Origin: Hamadaea sp013361475
GTDB taxonomy: Bacteria > Actinomycetota > Actinomycetes > Mycobacteriales > Micromonosporaceae
Assembly (NCBI RefSeq): GCF_040654195.1
Contig: NZ_JBFAHM010000015.1
Location: 1-64,000 of the forward strand
Reading direction: 5' to 3'
Length of the DNA: 64,000 nt
The notes beneath the pieces were generated by a model. That model searched no databases, was not told the DNA's origin, and saw only the letters and a list, made by a program, of their open reading frames with translations. Position 1 is the first letter of the stretch, and the number at the start of each line of letters is the position of its first letter. The translations under genes were made by a program, and so were the position numbers. Below, one piece after another: positions 1 to 7,600 of the stretch.

Positions 1-35
1 GCCTGACCCTGCCCGCCTGAACCCCTCCTCACCTG

Positions 36-94
36 CTGGATCAGGGTTCTCGGTCGAATCATGACCCAAGATTCGACCGAGAACCCTGATCCAG
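36..94. repeat. 59-bp palindromic repeat, copy 1
   Basis: Near-perfect palindrome with two 28-nt arms and a 3-nt loop. Only one position of the arms mismatches. It lies 20 nt past the stop codon of the leftward MFS gene. Four further copies occur at 7478, 12889, 32338 and 60491, all downstream of stop codons, so a terminator role is inferred. No U-tract follows the stem. Confidence 0.9.
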
Positions 95-114
95 CCGGGT
101 GAGGGAGCGGGGAG

Positions 115-1770
115 TCAGGCGCTGGGCGGACCAGCGTGCACGCCCTTGCCCCGAGGCAGCGCCGTCATGAGCAGCAGCGTGACGAGGAGCAGTCCGAGCT
201 GCCAGCCCAGCGTCCGCTGGGTGGCCCCGCCGAACACCCGCTCCCGGGCTTCCGCACCGACCTCAGCCAGGCCCGGTGTGGAACCGGCGCTTGCGCAGCT
301 GGCCGGGACGACGGCTGTGTCGTCGGCGATCACCCGGTCGTAGAGGCAGGCCTCGAAGCCGGTGATCGCGGCGTCCTGCGCGGCGGGCACGGTGATCGCG
401 GCGCGGATCTGCGGCGCGACGTGGTCGACGGCCGGGCTGACCTGGCTGCCGAGCAGGCTGACGAAGATCGAGCCGAGGATGGCGATGCCGAGCGCGTTGC
501 CGACCTGGTACGCCGTGTTGATGACGCCGGAGGCAGAGCCCGCGTCCCGCCGGTCGACCCCGGCCAGGATGATGTCGGCGAGCGGGGCGACGACCAGTCC
601 CATGCCCGCGCCGGCGATCGCCATGGCCGGGATGAGCTGCCACGACTCGACGCGGGGGCCGTACTCGCCGATCGTGTAGATGACGCCGCCGATGCCCAGC
701 GCCATGACTACCGCGCCGATCATCACGGTGGTACGCCCGAGCTTCGGGGCGAGTTTGGTGGCGGCGACCGACAGCACTCCGACGCCGATGGAGAACGGCA
801 GCGTGGTGAGCCCGGCGCGCAGCGGGGTGAAGCCGAGGCCGTACTGGAGGTAGAAGGTCAGGACGAGGAAGAAGGACGCGATCCCGCCGAAGAACGCGAG
901 TCCGGTCAGGACGCCGGCGGTGAAGGACCGGCGGCCGAACAACGTCATCGGCACCAGCGGCGACTTGCGGCGGCTCTCGTACCAGCCGAAGAAGGCCAGC
1001 ACGAGGACTCCGGCGGCCATCATCAGCCAGCCCCAAAGCGGCCAGTCGTTCTCCCGGCCCTGCACGATCGGGTAGATGAACAGCAGCAGCCCGGCGGTCA
1101 CCAGGACGACGCCCGGCAGGTCGAGGCGTGACCCTTGAGTGTTACGCGATTCGCGTACCACGAGGAAGGCGATGGGCACCGCGATCGCCGCGATGGCCAC
1201 GTTGATGAAGAAGATCGAACGCCATCCCCACCCGAACAGGTCGGCCTGGATCAGCAGGCCGCCGAGCAGCGGGCCGGAGACGGTGCCGAGCCCGGCGGTG
1301 GCGCCGAACGCGCCGAGGGCCTTGATGCGCTCGGCGGGCGCGAAGGTGACCTGGATGGTGGCCAGGACCTGCGGCACCATCAGCGCGCCGGCGGCGCCCT
1401 GCAGGATGCGTGCGCCGACCAGGACGCCCGGCGTCGGAGCGGCACCGCACAGCGCGGACGCGACGGCGAAGCCGACCATGCCGATCAGGAACAGCCGCTT
1501 GCGGCCGAACATGTCGCCGAGCCGACCGCCGGTGATCAGCAGCGCGGCGAAGGCCAGCGTGTACCCCGCGAGCAGCCATTGCACGGCGGAGAAGCTCGCG
1601 CCGAGGTCGGCCCGCAGCGAGGGGAGCGCGACGTTGGCGATGCTGACGTCGAGGAGGTTCATGAACGCGCCGCTGAGCATCGTGATCAGCGCGATCCATC
1701 GGCGCGGGTCGTTGGTCGGTTCGGCGTCCTGGCTCACGGCCGGGGTGGTGTGGGAAGCTAGGCGTTCCAC
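115..1770 (-). CDS. DHA2-family MFS multidrug efflux transporter
   Basis: Drug:proton antiporter of the 14-TM EmrB/QacA class, in the cytoplasmic membrane. The 551-residue protein has the usual family length. It shows motif A (GGRLGDMFGRKR) after TM2 and the TM5 antiporter-type stretch GLGTVSGPLLGG. A loop between the last two TMs contains two Cys residues. The GTG start at 1770 is preceded by an AGAAGGG ribosome site. The divergent neighbour is a MarR regulator, and the space between them is full of CTAGGA half-sites, so drug-inducible derepression is the likely control. The substrate cannot be told from sequence. Confidence 0.93.
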   Translation of the reverse strand: MERLASHTTPAVSQDAEPTNDPRRWIALITMLSGAFMNLLDVSIANVALPSLRADLGASFSAVQWLLAGYTLAFAALLITGGRLGDMFGRKRLFLIGMVGFAVASALCGAAPTPGVLVGARILQGAAGALMVPQVLATIQVTFAPAERIKALGAFGATAGLGTVSGPLLGGLLIQADLFGWGWRSIFFINVAIAAIAVPIAFLVVRESRNTQGSRLDLPGVVLVTAGLLLFIYPIVQGRENDWPLWGWLMMAAGVLVLAFFGWYESRRKSPLVPMTLFGRRSFTAGVLTGLAFFGGIASFFLVLTFYLQYGLGFTPLRAGLTTLPFSIGVGVLSVAATKLAPKLGRTTVMIGAVVMALGIGGVIYTIGEYGPRVESWQLIPAMAIAGAGMGLVVAPLADIILAGVDRRDAGSASGVINTAYQVGNALGIAILGSIFVSLLGSQVSPAVDHVAPQIRAAITVPAAQDAAITGFEACLYDRVIADDTAVVPASCASAGSTPGLAEVGAEARERVFGGATQRTLGWQLGLLLVTLLLMTALPRGKGVHAGPPSA

Positions 1771-1831
1771 TAGGAATCTTGCCCTTCTAGGAAAGTTAGA
1801 AGCTAGGATTTCTAAAGATTAGATTTCCTAG
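1770..1831. promoter_or_regulatory. Probable MarR operator array between efflux pump and regulator
   Basis: CTAGGA occurs at 1770, 1787 and 1803 (spacings 17 and 16 nt), and its complement TCCTAG at 1826-1831. Arms 1803-1815 and 1819-1831 form an imperfect palindrome with 11 of 13 positions matching. The array is A+T-rich against a G+C-rich background and lies between divergent MFS and marR starts, which is the classic position of a MarR-family operator. Binding is inferred. Confidence 0.7.
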
Positions 1832-1853
1832 AGAATGCGCCAGCGGAGGTCAC

Positions 1854-2369
1854 ATGTCAAGCGCCGACCGTCAGATCCGGTCCGCCGTACCCGGCGTCAC
1901 AGCGGAAGAGGCGGAGTTCGAGCAGCTCATGCGCCGTCAAGCGGTCATGTCGATGGCGCTCGGTCAGGCGGCGGCCGAGGTCGTCGGCCTCAACGCGACC
2001 CAGCTGAACTGCCTCAACCTGATCGCGCTCGACGGCCCGCTCACCGCCGGCCAAGTCGCCGCCGGCATCGGCCTCACGACCGCCTCCACCACCGCCATCC
2101 TCGACAAACTCGAGGCCGAGGGGCACATCGTGCGTGAGCGCGACCCGCAAGACCGTCGCCGGGTCACCGTCTCGATCAACATGGGCAAAGGCCTGGAGGA
2201 GATCTCGCCGCTGTTCGCCCCGCTGACGCTCGCGCGCACCCGCCTGCTCGGCAGCCACTCACCCGAGGAGACCGAGCTCATCCTGGAGTTCGTGCGCAAG
2301 AACACCCAGCTGCTGGCTGAGGCCGTCGAACGGCTGCGGGCCATGTCGCCCCGCCGAAAATCCAGCTGA
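1854..2369 (+). CDS. MarR-family transcriptional regulator
   Basis: Winged-helix repressor of 171 residues, close to the usual MarR length. The central part reads as a MarR helix-turn-helix (LTAGQVAAGIGLTTASTTAILDKLE) followed by a wing with the characteristic DPQDRRRVTV. The ATG start has a good GGAGGT ribosome site 4 nt upstream. Divergent transcription from the DHA2 pump and the shared CTAGGA palindromes indicate that it represses the pump and itself, and that a small lipophilic ligand releases it. The ligand is unknown. Confidence 0.92.
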   Translation: MSSADRQIRSAVPGVTAEEAEFEQLMRRQAVMSMALGQAAAEVVGLNATQLNCLNLIALDGPLTAGQVAAGIGLTTASTTAILDKLEAEGHIVRERDPQDRRRVTVSINMGKGLEEISPLFAPLTLARTRLLGSHSPEETELILEFVRKNTQLLAEAVERLRAMSPRRKSS

Positions 2370-2412
2370 TACGCCGAAAGCAGCGACCTGGATCGGTTGA
2401 GATCATCGGGCG

Positions 2413-3483
2413 GTGACCTTGACAGCGACCTTGCTCGCGACAGTCCGCATACCGGGGGACCGGTTCCACCTGACGACGGTTGGACAGCGCCCGTGGATCC
2501 TCGCCCCCGGCGGCGGGACGCTGCGCGTCTACGACCTCGGCAAACTCGTCAACGGCCAGACCGACCCGGTAGCGGCCTTCCCCGCGCCGTGGCCGGACGG
2601 AGTCGGCGGCCGAGCGGCGGTCAGCCCCGACCTCGACTTCGCGGTCTTTCCCGGCGTACACGCCGTGCGCGCGGTCGAAAGGTCTGGCGTGCTTCGCTGG
2701 GAACTTCGCCATTCCTGCTGGGAAGCATCCTGCGTCGAGATCCACGCGGAGTACGCCGACTACGCCGGAACACCCGACCACAAATATCCAGACAACGGCT
2801 CGGTCTGGGTGAGCACCGACCGGACGACCGTCTGGGCCCACGTGCGGGGACCGCTCGCCGAAGAAGACGTACCCGAGGACTACGACCCGTTCGACTCGGC
2901 CGACGAACGATGGATCGTGGCCTCGGCGATCGACGGTCGCATACTCGGATCGGCGACGACCGACACCGCCGCGCACGGCTCTTTCCACCTGCCGCACCCG
3001 CAGCCGGATCAGCTGGCGTTGAGCATCGGCGAGGGACAGGACGGATCGCCGCTGTTCTGGGGGCGCTTCGACGGCCGTGAGTTCACCACCGAGCGCCTCG
3101 GCGACGACTGCATCGGCCTCGCCGTCGCCCCGAACGGCAAGGTGCTCATCAGCGTGGGCCACTCCGCCCGAGGCGTGATGAACGTTCACGCGGTTCCGAC
3201 CGGAACAGTGACCGGCAGCTTCTTCGCCGAGCAGGTCACCGGCGACGACGACCACCGCTGGAACCTGGGCGACTTGGGATTCCTCGACGCGGACCGACTC
3301 GTGGCCGCCACTAGCCGCCACGGCAACGGTGACGGAGAGCATCGTCATTGGCTGCTCGACATCCGGCAGCTGACCGTCACCGAGATCCGCTATCCCGAAC
3401 CGGTGACGGGCCGTCCGTCAGGGCTCGGCGACGGAACCTGGCTCACCGCAGAAGGCCCCGAGCTGCGACTCTGGAGCCTCTGA
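2413..3483 (+). CDS. Hypothetical protein, beta-propeller-like
   Basis: 356-residue soluble protein without signal peptide or TM segment. Family not recognised. The sequence is a succession of short beta-rich blocks with aromatic and DG/GD turns (LRVYDLGKL, GSVWVSTDRTTVWA, LAVAPNGKVLISVG, LRLWSL), which resembles a WD40/YVTN-like propeller without a clear repeat register. Two Cys residues lie close together near residue 95. GTG at 2413 is the first start after the marR stop and has no strong ribosome site. The rightward orientation is supported by its position between a rightward gene and a convergent one. Function unknown. Confidence 0.65.
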   Translation: MTLTATLLATVRIPGDRFHLTTVGQRPWILAPGGGTLRVYDLGKLVNGQTDPVAAFPAPWPDGVGGRAAVSPDLDFAVFPGVHAVRAVERSGVLRWELRHSCWEASCVEIHAEYADYAGTPDHKYPDNGSVWVSTDRTTVWAHVRGPLAEEDVPEDYDPFDSADERWIVASAIDGRILGSATTDTAAHGSFHLPHPQPDQLALSIGEGQDGSPLFWGRFDGREFTTERLGDDCIGLAVAPNGKVLISVGHSARGVMNVHAVPTGTVTGSFFAEQVTGDDDHRWNLGDLGFLDADRLVAATSRHGNGDGEHRHWLLDIRQLTVTEIRYPEPVTGRPSGLGDGTWLTAEGPELRLWSL

Positions 3484-3524
3484 GGACCGCCATGTCCCGT
3501 CGCCGTCCCGCGTCCGGCGGCGGT

Positions 3525-4121
3525 TTACGCGATGACCTCGTAGCGGACCGTCATGACACCCCGGCCCGGGTTCTCGATCGACGCGAACGCCGCCCGGGAC
3601 AAGTCGATGCAGCGCCCGTCGATGTAGGGGCCGCGGTCGTTGATGCGCACGACCACGGACTTGCCGTTGCGGGGGTTCGTCACGCGTACGCGGGTGCCGA
3701 ACTTCCACGTCTTGTGCGCGGCGGTCAACTGCGAAGGGTCGAAGCTCTCGCCGCTGGCCGTACCCTGGCCGACGTCGTAGAAGCTCGCGCCGCAGGTGCC
3801 GGCGATCTTCGGCTTCGCCTTCGTCGGGGACGGCTTCGGCGACGGCCGGCTCTCGGACCGCGACGCGACCTCGGCCTCGTGGATGGGGGCGTCGGCGTTC
3901 TCGGCCTTCGACGGCGTGTCGGGGTTCTGTGCCGGGCCGTTGGCCTGGGCGAGCCCGGCGGCCCCAATAGCGGCCACCGTGAGGGCGGCGGCGGTGGCGA
4001 GGGGAGCCACGATCGGGCGACGGCGGCGATTCAGCTGATGCCGGGCCCGGTACTGGGACTGCGCCGTGCGGGGTTCGTGATCCTTGGGGGTGGTCTTTCC
4101 TGCGGCATGTCTGCCGGCCAC
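3525..4121 (-). CDS. RlpA-like double-psi beta-barrel secreted protein
   Basis: Extracytoplasmic protein with a C-terminal RlpA/DPBB domain (about residues 110-198). The family hallmarks are visible: GTCGASFYDVGQGTASGE, then RINDRGPY and DGRCIDLS. RlpA homologues act on or bind peptidoglycan, but the actinobacterial role is not settled. The open frame reaches 4283, yet GTG at 4121 is preferred because a GAGGAAAGG ribosome site lies 8 nt before it. From that start the protein has a basic N-region, a hydrophobic signal/anchor segment (about 35-58) and a Pro/Ser/Lys-rich linker. Length is 198 residues. Confidence 0.85.
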   Translation of the reverse strand: MAGRHAAGKTTPKDHEPRTAQSQYRARHQLNRRRRPIVAPLATAAALTVAAIGAAGLAQANGPAQNPDTPSKAENADAPIHEAEVASRSESRPSPKPSPTKAKPKIAGTCGASFYDVGQGTASGESFDPSQLTAAHKTWKFGTRVRVTNPRNGKSVVVRINDRGPYIDGRCIDLSRAAFASIENPGRGVMTVRYEVIA

Positions 4122-4274
4122 GGAGTCAACCTTTCCTCGTCGGGGAACGATCCTCGGTCCGCCAGACAGTATCGACGACCACCGTCGCGATGTCGCACTT
4201 TGCGTCCGCTGAACGATCTTCATGTCTTCCTGGTCGCCCCGCCGGTCCCGACCCGGCCCCGCCGACCCCCGAGC

Positions 4275-4304
4275 GTTGATCATGAACTTATGGCCATGAT
4301 CAAC
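4275..4304. repeat. Perfect 10-bp inverted repeat GTTGATCATG
   Basis: Arms 4275-4284 and 4295-4304 are perfect complements around a 10-nt loop. A related 15-bp version occurs at 30641-30702. It sits in the roughly 295-nt space between the divergent RlpA-like gene and the small gene at 4417. The rest of that space holds the RlpA leader, and I see no riboswitch or gene in it. Confidence 0.75.
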
Positions 4305-4416
4305 CGGCGTGTCGTGTCCGCCCGGCCCTGATCAACCCCCAGCTTCGTGATCGATGTCGAGGTGGCCCTGTTCGCGGGCATGCTGAGGTTGCGTGGCGGC
4401 GGTAGCCTCCCGGCGC

Positions 4417-4674
4417 ATGAGCATCTTCGGGCGTCTCTTCGGCGGCTCACCCAAGCCTGACCACGATCCTGGTGTGGTCTACGTCTTCGACGCGAGGCAG
4501 CACCTCGGCTACTACAGCGTCGTCTGCCGGTGCGGCTGGTACGCCGAACCCGTGGATGTGGCGTACCCGGACGCGCAGGCCGAGCAGCAGATGGCGAATG
4601 CCGCGATCGTTCACTCCCCGGACGCGGACACCGAGGTGGCGTTCCCGCTGGACACGCCACCCGGCGTCCGGTAG
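4417..4674 (+). CDS. Small conserved-looking hypothetical protein
   Basis: 85-residue soluble acidic protein. It contains a VVCRCGW pair of cysteines in the middle (about residues 36-42) and no TM segment. Family not recognised. The open frame begins at 4393, but ATG 4417 is preferred: a TAGCCT -10-like hexamer ends 8 nt before it, suggesting a leaderless message, and the product then begins MSIFGRLFGG. It ends 10 nt before the convergent DUF2637 gene. Confidence 0.6.
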   Translation: MSIFGRLFGGSPKPDHDPGVVYVFDARQHLGYYSVVCRCGWYAEPVDVAYPDAQAEQQMANAAIVHSPDADTEVAFPLDTPPGVR

Positions 4675-4684
4675 CCCGCAGGGG

Positions 4685-6076
4685 TCAGCCGACGGTCGCC
4701 CGGCGGGGGCGGCGGCCCATCGAGGCCTCCTCGGTGTACTGGTCGAAGAAGCGTTCGAGCTGCTCAGGGGCTTCGTCGGGGAACTGGTCGACCAGTGCGC
4801 CGATGATCTCGCCGCGCCTCAGGCCTTCGTCGGCGTCGGTGATGATCCGGTCGAGCGCATCGAACACCGCCGGCCGCAACGGCCCTTGCGTACGCGCGGT
4901 GGCGGCCGCCAGCGGCGACGGAATCTGGTCGCGGATCTCACGAGGCGAGGACGTCTGCTCGCGGATATCGCGCGGTGACGATATCTGCTCGCGAAGTTCC
5001 CGGAACAACTCGGCCGGCACCGCCGACACCGGCCGCTCCGGCTGTGGCGGAGCCGAGAAGGGCGGCGGGACGGAGATCGGCGGCTCGAACACGTCCGGCG
5101 CGGAGAACGCCGGCATCGGGGCCGGCAGCAGCGGCTCCTCGCGGTCCGACGGCGGGCGCTGCTCGATCGGCTGGGCCAGGCGCTGGACGGGCGGCTGTGG
5201 GCGTACCCCTTGGGTGGGCGGAAGCGGCGTGGCCTGGACGGGCGCGGTGGCCTTGGGCGCGGCGAGCTGGGCCGGGGTGTGCTGGTGCCACGGCAGTACG
5301 CCGAACCGCCGCGCGTCGGGGTGAGTGACCCGCCACGGCGGCACGACATGCTGCTGGTCGGTGAGGTCGGGCAGCGGCTGGCGCGCGCGACGGGCGCGGG
5401 TGAGCGCCTCGCGGGCGGTCTTGGCCGACCGGTGATAGAGCCGATCGGCGCGGGCCATGTCCATCGCGGTGGCCGGGTCGGAGACGCCTTCGCCGAGGGC
5501 CAGGTACCAGGCGCGGAAGGTCTCCCGCGGGCGCAACACCCAGCGAACCGGCCGGTAGCGCGGCAGCGGGTCCTCGATCATGCCCGCGGCGCGCAGCCGG
5601 TCCCGCAGCGAACGGCGGGTCTTGGCGCGCCAGAGGACCACCGTCAACACCGATGCGGTCGCGTAGACCATCGCGGCCTCGGGCTGCCCGATCGCGTTGG
5701 CGTGGACGATCTGCATCGTGACCGCACCCGCGGTGACGATCCAGACGAGCGTCCACAGGCCGCCCGCCGAGTCACCGGCCAGTGCCGTCTGGTTCGCCAG
5801 CAGCATCAACGCCACGGCGGTCGCCTCGATGATGAGGAAGACCACGTAACGCTCGGGGCCGTGCATGCCCAGATACAGCTCGGCGAAGCCGGCCTGGCCG
5901 AGGGCCGCGCCGTAGGAGGCGGCGATCGCCACGATGGTCAGCAGCGTGTTGATCCAGAAATTGCTGCGCTTGTCAGGTTTGAACACGGGCCATTGACGAG
6001 CCGCCCGGATGGCGGAAACGGCACCCGCCGGCTGCGGGGCGTTCCGGTCCGAGTAGCGGTCGGGGGTCTCGGTCAC
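4685..6076 (-). CDS. DUF2637-type membrane protein with long proline-rich tail
   Basis: 463-residue protein. The N-terminal part (about 20-150) has four hydrophobic segments typical of actinobacterial DUF2637 proteins. A basic cytosolic region follows, then a Pro/Ala-rich disordered stretch, and a C-terminal helical segment with charged heptad-like residues. The GTG start at 6076 is chosen over the longer frame because GGGAGGAT precedes it and because upstream codons run into the tandem repeat at 6111-6275. DUF2637 proteins are often found near mobile-element or chromosome-partition genes, but no such genes are here. Function unknown. Confidence 0.75.
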   Translation of the reverse strand: MTETPDRYSDRNAPQPAGAVSAIRAARQWPVFKPDKRSNFWINTLLTIVAIAASYGAALGQAGFAELYLGMHGPERYVVFLIIEATAVALMLLANQTALAGDSAGGLWTLVWIVTAGAVTMQIVHANAIGQPEAAMVYATASVLTVVLWRAKTRRSLRDRLRAAGMIEDPLPRYRPVRWVLRPRETFRAWYLALGEGVSDPATAMDMARADRLYHRSAKTAREALTRARRARQPLPDLTDQQHVVPPWRVTHPDARRFGVLPWHQHTPAQLAAPKATAPVQATPLPPTQGVRPQPPVQRLAQPIEQRPPSDREEPLLPAPMPAFSAPDVFEPPISVPPPFSAPPQPERPVSAVPAELFRELREQISSPRDIREQTSSPREIRDQIPSPLAAATARTQGPLRPAVFDALDRIITDADEGLRRGEIIGALVDQFPDEAPEQLERFFDQYTEEASMGRRPRRATVG

Positions 6077-6110
6077 GGGATGATCCTCCCAAGGGGCACC
6101 GACACTGGCC

Positions 6111-6275
6111 GTCGCGCCGCCGTCCTCACCCAAGACGCGAGCGGGAGCCGACACGACTCTTTCCCAGGTGTCGGCTCGCCGTCCTCACTCACGGCTCGAG
6201 CGGGAGCCGACACAACTCTTTCCCATGTGTCGGCTCGCCGTCCTCACTCACGGCTCGAGCGGGAGCCGACACAAC
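6111..6275. repeat. 59-bp tandem repeat, about three copies, with internal inverted ends
   Basis: Units 6168-6226 and 6227-6275 are nearly identical. A diverged first unit spans 6111-6167. Each full unit begins GTGTCGGCTC and contains the complement GAGCCGACAC, so each can fold into a 10-bp stem. It lies between the divergent DUF2637 and DUF2127 genes, where it could be regulatory. It is unrelated in sequence to the 59-bp palindrome family. Confidence 0.85.
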
Positions 6276-6343
6276 GGGAAGCATTCTGCCGGGTTCAACG
6301 AGCGAGCGCACCTCCGTGGTGCCGGTGCGATACCTTTCGGCCC

Positions 6344-7093
6344 GTGGACTGGAATCTGCGCGCGTGTGGTCGCCGAGGGCATGAGACGTACGCCCCGACC
6401 GAGCCTGAGCTGCGTGAACGGCTGCACGCCGAGACCCCGATCGGGGCCGCCTGGCGGTGTCTGCGGTGCGGCGATTTCGTGGTCGGCGAGCCGAAGGCCG
6501 AAGGCCCGGCGAGCGACGCTCCCATCGTGCTGCGGGGCCGGGCGCTCCGCGACACCGTGATCCTGCGGCTACTCGCCGTTGAACGGTTCGCCAAGGGACT
6601 GCTGGTTCTCTTGGCTGCCTACGGCGTCATCCGGTTCCGCAGCCACCAGGACGCGGTGCAACGCGCCTTCCACGAGGACCTACCGCTGCTGCAGCCGATC
6701 TCCCAAAAGATCAACTACAACCTCGAAGATTCGTCCATTGTGCATACTCTGCGGACCGTCATCGAGGCGCAGTCGAAGTGGCTGCTCTGGATCGCCCTCG
6801 GCCTGATCCTGTACGGCGTCCTGCAACTCATCGAAGGCACCGGATTGTGGCTGCTCAAGCGATGGGGCGAGTACTTCGCGGTGGTGGCGACGTCGCTGTT
6901 CATCCCGATCGAGATCTACGAGCTGACCGAACGCGTCACCTGGGTACGCATCGGCGCGCTGCTGATCAACATCGCGGCCGTCGTCTACATCCTGCTGTCC
7001 AAGCGGCTCTTCGGGCTGCGTGGGGGCAAGGCGGCGTACGAGGCGGAGCGGCACGAGAGCAGCCTGCTGGAGGTCGAACAGGCGGCCGCCTAA
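6344..7093 (+). CDS. DUF2127 membrane protein with N-terminal Cys/His motif
   Basis: 249-residue integral membrane protein. The N-terminus carries a possible metal-binding pattern (ACGRRGHE, then CLRCG about 30 residues later). Four hydrophobic segments follow (about residues 68-95, 145-170, 176-194 and 202-221), matching DUF2127. GTG 6344 is chosen because a TACCTT hexamer lies 7 nt upstream and no ribosome site is visible, suggesting a leaderless transcript. The open frame continues upstream but only through the tandem repeat and antisense of the DUF2637 gene. Function unknown. Confidence 0.75.
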   Translation: MDWNLRACGRRGHETYAPTEPELRERLHAETPIGAAWRCLRCGDFVVGEPKAEGPASDAPIVLRGRALRDTVILRLLAVERFAKGLLVLLAAYGVIRFRSHQDAVQRAFHEDLPLLQPISQKINYNLEDSSIVHTLRTVIEAQSKWLLWIALGLILYGVLQLIEGTGLWLLKRWGEYFAVVATSLFIPIEIYELTERVTWVRIGALLINIAAVVYILLSKRLFGLRGGKAAYEAERHESSLLEVEQAAA

Positions 7094-7142
7094 GTCGGCG
7101 CGGTCGGTTCGGCGTGACCTGACGCACGCCCAGGCCGCCGCC

Positions 7143-7251
7143 GACGTCATCCGGGATAACGCGGCCTTCGTGGGCCCGCGAGGGGACGTCATCCCGGACA
7201 ACGCGCGTAGGTCAGGGGGCGAAGTTCAGGGGGCGTAGTTCAGGGGGCGTA
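7143..7251. repeat. GATAACGCG-type repeat plus 14-bp tandem repeat
   Basis: Two related blocks, GTCATCCGGGATAACGC and GTCATCCCGGACAACGC, flank a G+C-rich spacer (7143-7205). The same element family, including the following GCGGCCTT, recurs at 40879-40943. It is followed by GTTCAGGGGGCGTA in about three tandem copies (7211-7251). The element lies 50 nt downstream of the DUF2127 stop codon and may terminate transcription. Confidence 0.75.
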
Positions 7252-7440
7252 CATCAGGCGGCGAGGGATCCGGCAGCCACCTCCTGCCAGGTCGACGATG
7301 TCGGCGGCGAACTGGGCGGGGCAGCCCGAGCCCGGTCAACCGCGCGGCCATCTCGGACGCCGTCAGGGCGAGCGTGCCGACGCCGAGCTTCTCGGCGATC
7401 TCCGCCCGGGCCAGCGCCTGCGGCCCGCCCGGCCCGCTCC
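7240..7440 (-). pseudogene. Possible frameshifted gene remnant
   Basis: On the minus strand one frame reads EIAEKLGVGTLALTASEMAA and then, after a shift near 7312-7325, a second frame continues AQFAADIVDLAGGGCRIPRR to a stop at 7240. Joined, they look like one amphipathic helical domain of about 60 residues. No start codon or upstream part survives; the upstream side runs into the palindromic repeat at 7478. Family not recognised. It could be a decayed gene end or chance coding in G+C-rich DNA. Confidence 0.3.
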
Positions 7441-7477
7441 GCCCCGCGCCCACCCCCACGCCACCCCCGCGAAGGCG

Positions 7478-7536
7478 CTGGATCAGGGTTCCAGGTCGAA
7501 TCATGGGCCAAGATTCGACCGAGAACCCTGATCCAG
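7478..7536. repeat. 59-bp palindromic repeat, copy 2
   Basis: The right arm is identical to that of copy 1, and the left arm has a few mismatches. It lies 64 nt downstream of the stop codon of the leftward folP2-like gene. An 11-bp tandem GGTCCGAAGCG lies between it and that stop. Confidence 0.9.
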
Positions 7537-7600
7537 CACCCTAAAAGCGGGTCCGAAGCGGGTCCGAAGCGGGCCGAGGGGGCGAGCGGGAGGGGGTGGG

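Noticed and set aside
4122..4283. c-di-AMP (ydaO) riboswitch in the leader of the RlpA-like gene
   Set aside because: Such riboswitches occur before RlpA-type genes in Actinobacteria, but I could not match the conserved core sequence here. A covariance-model search would decide.
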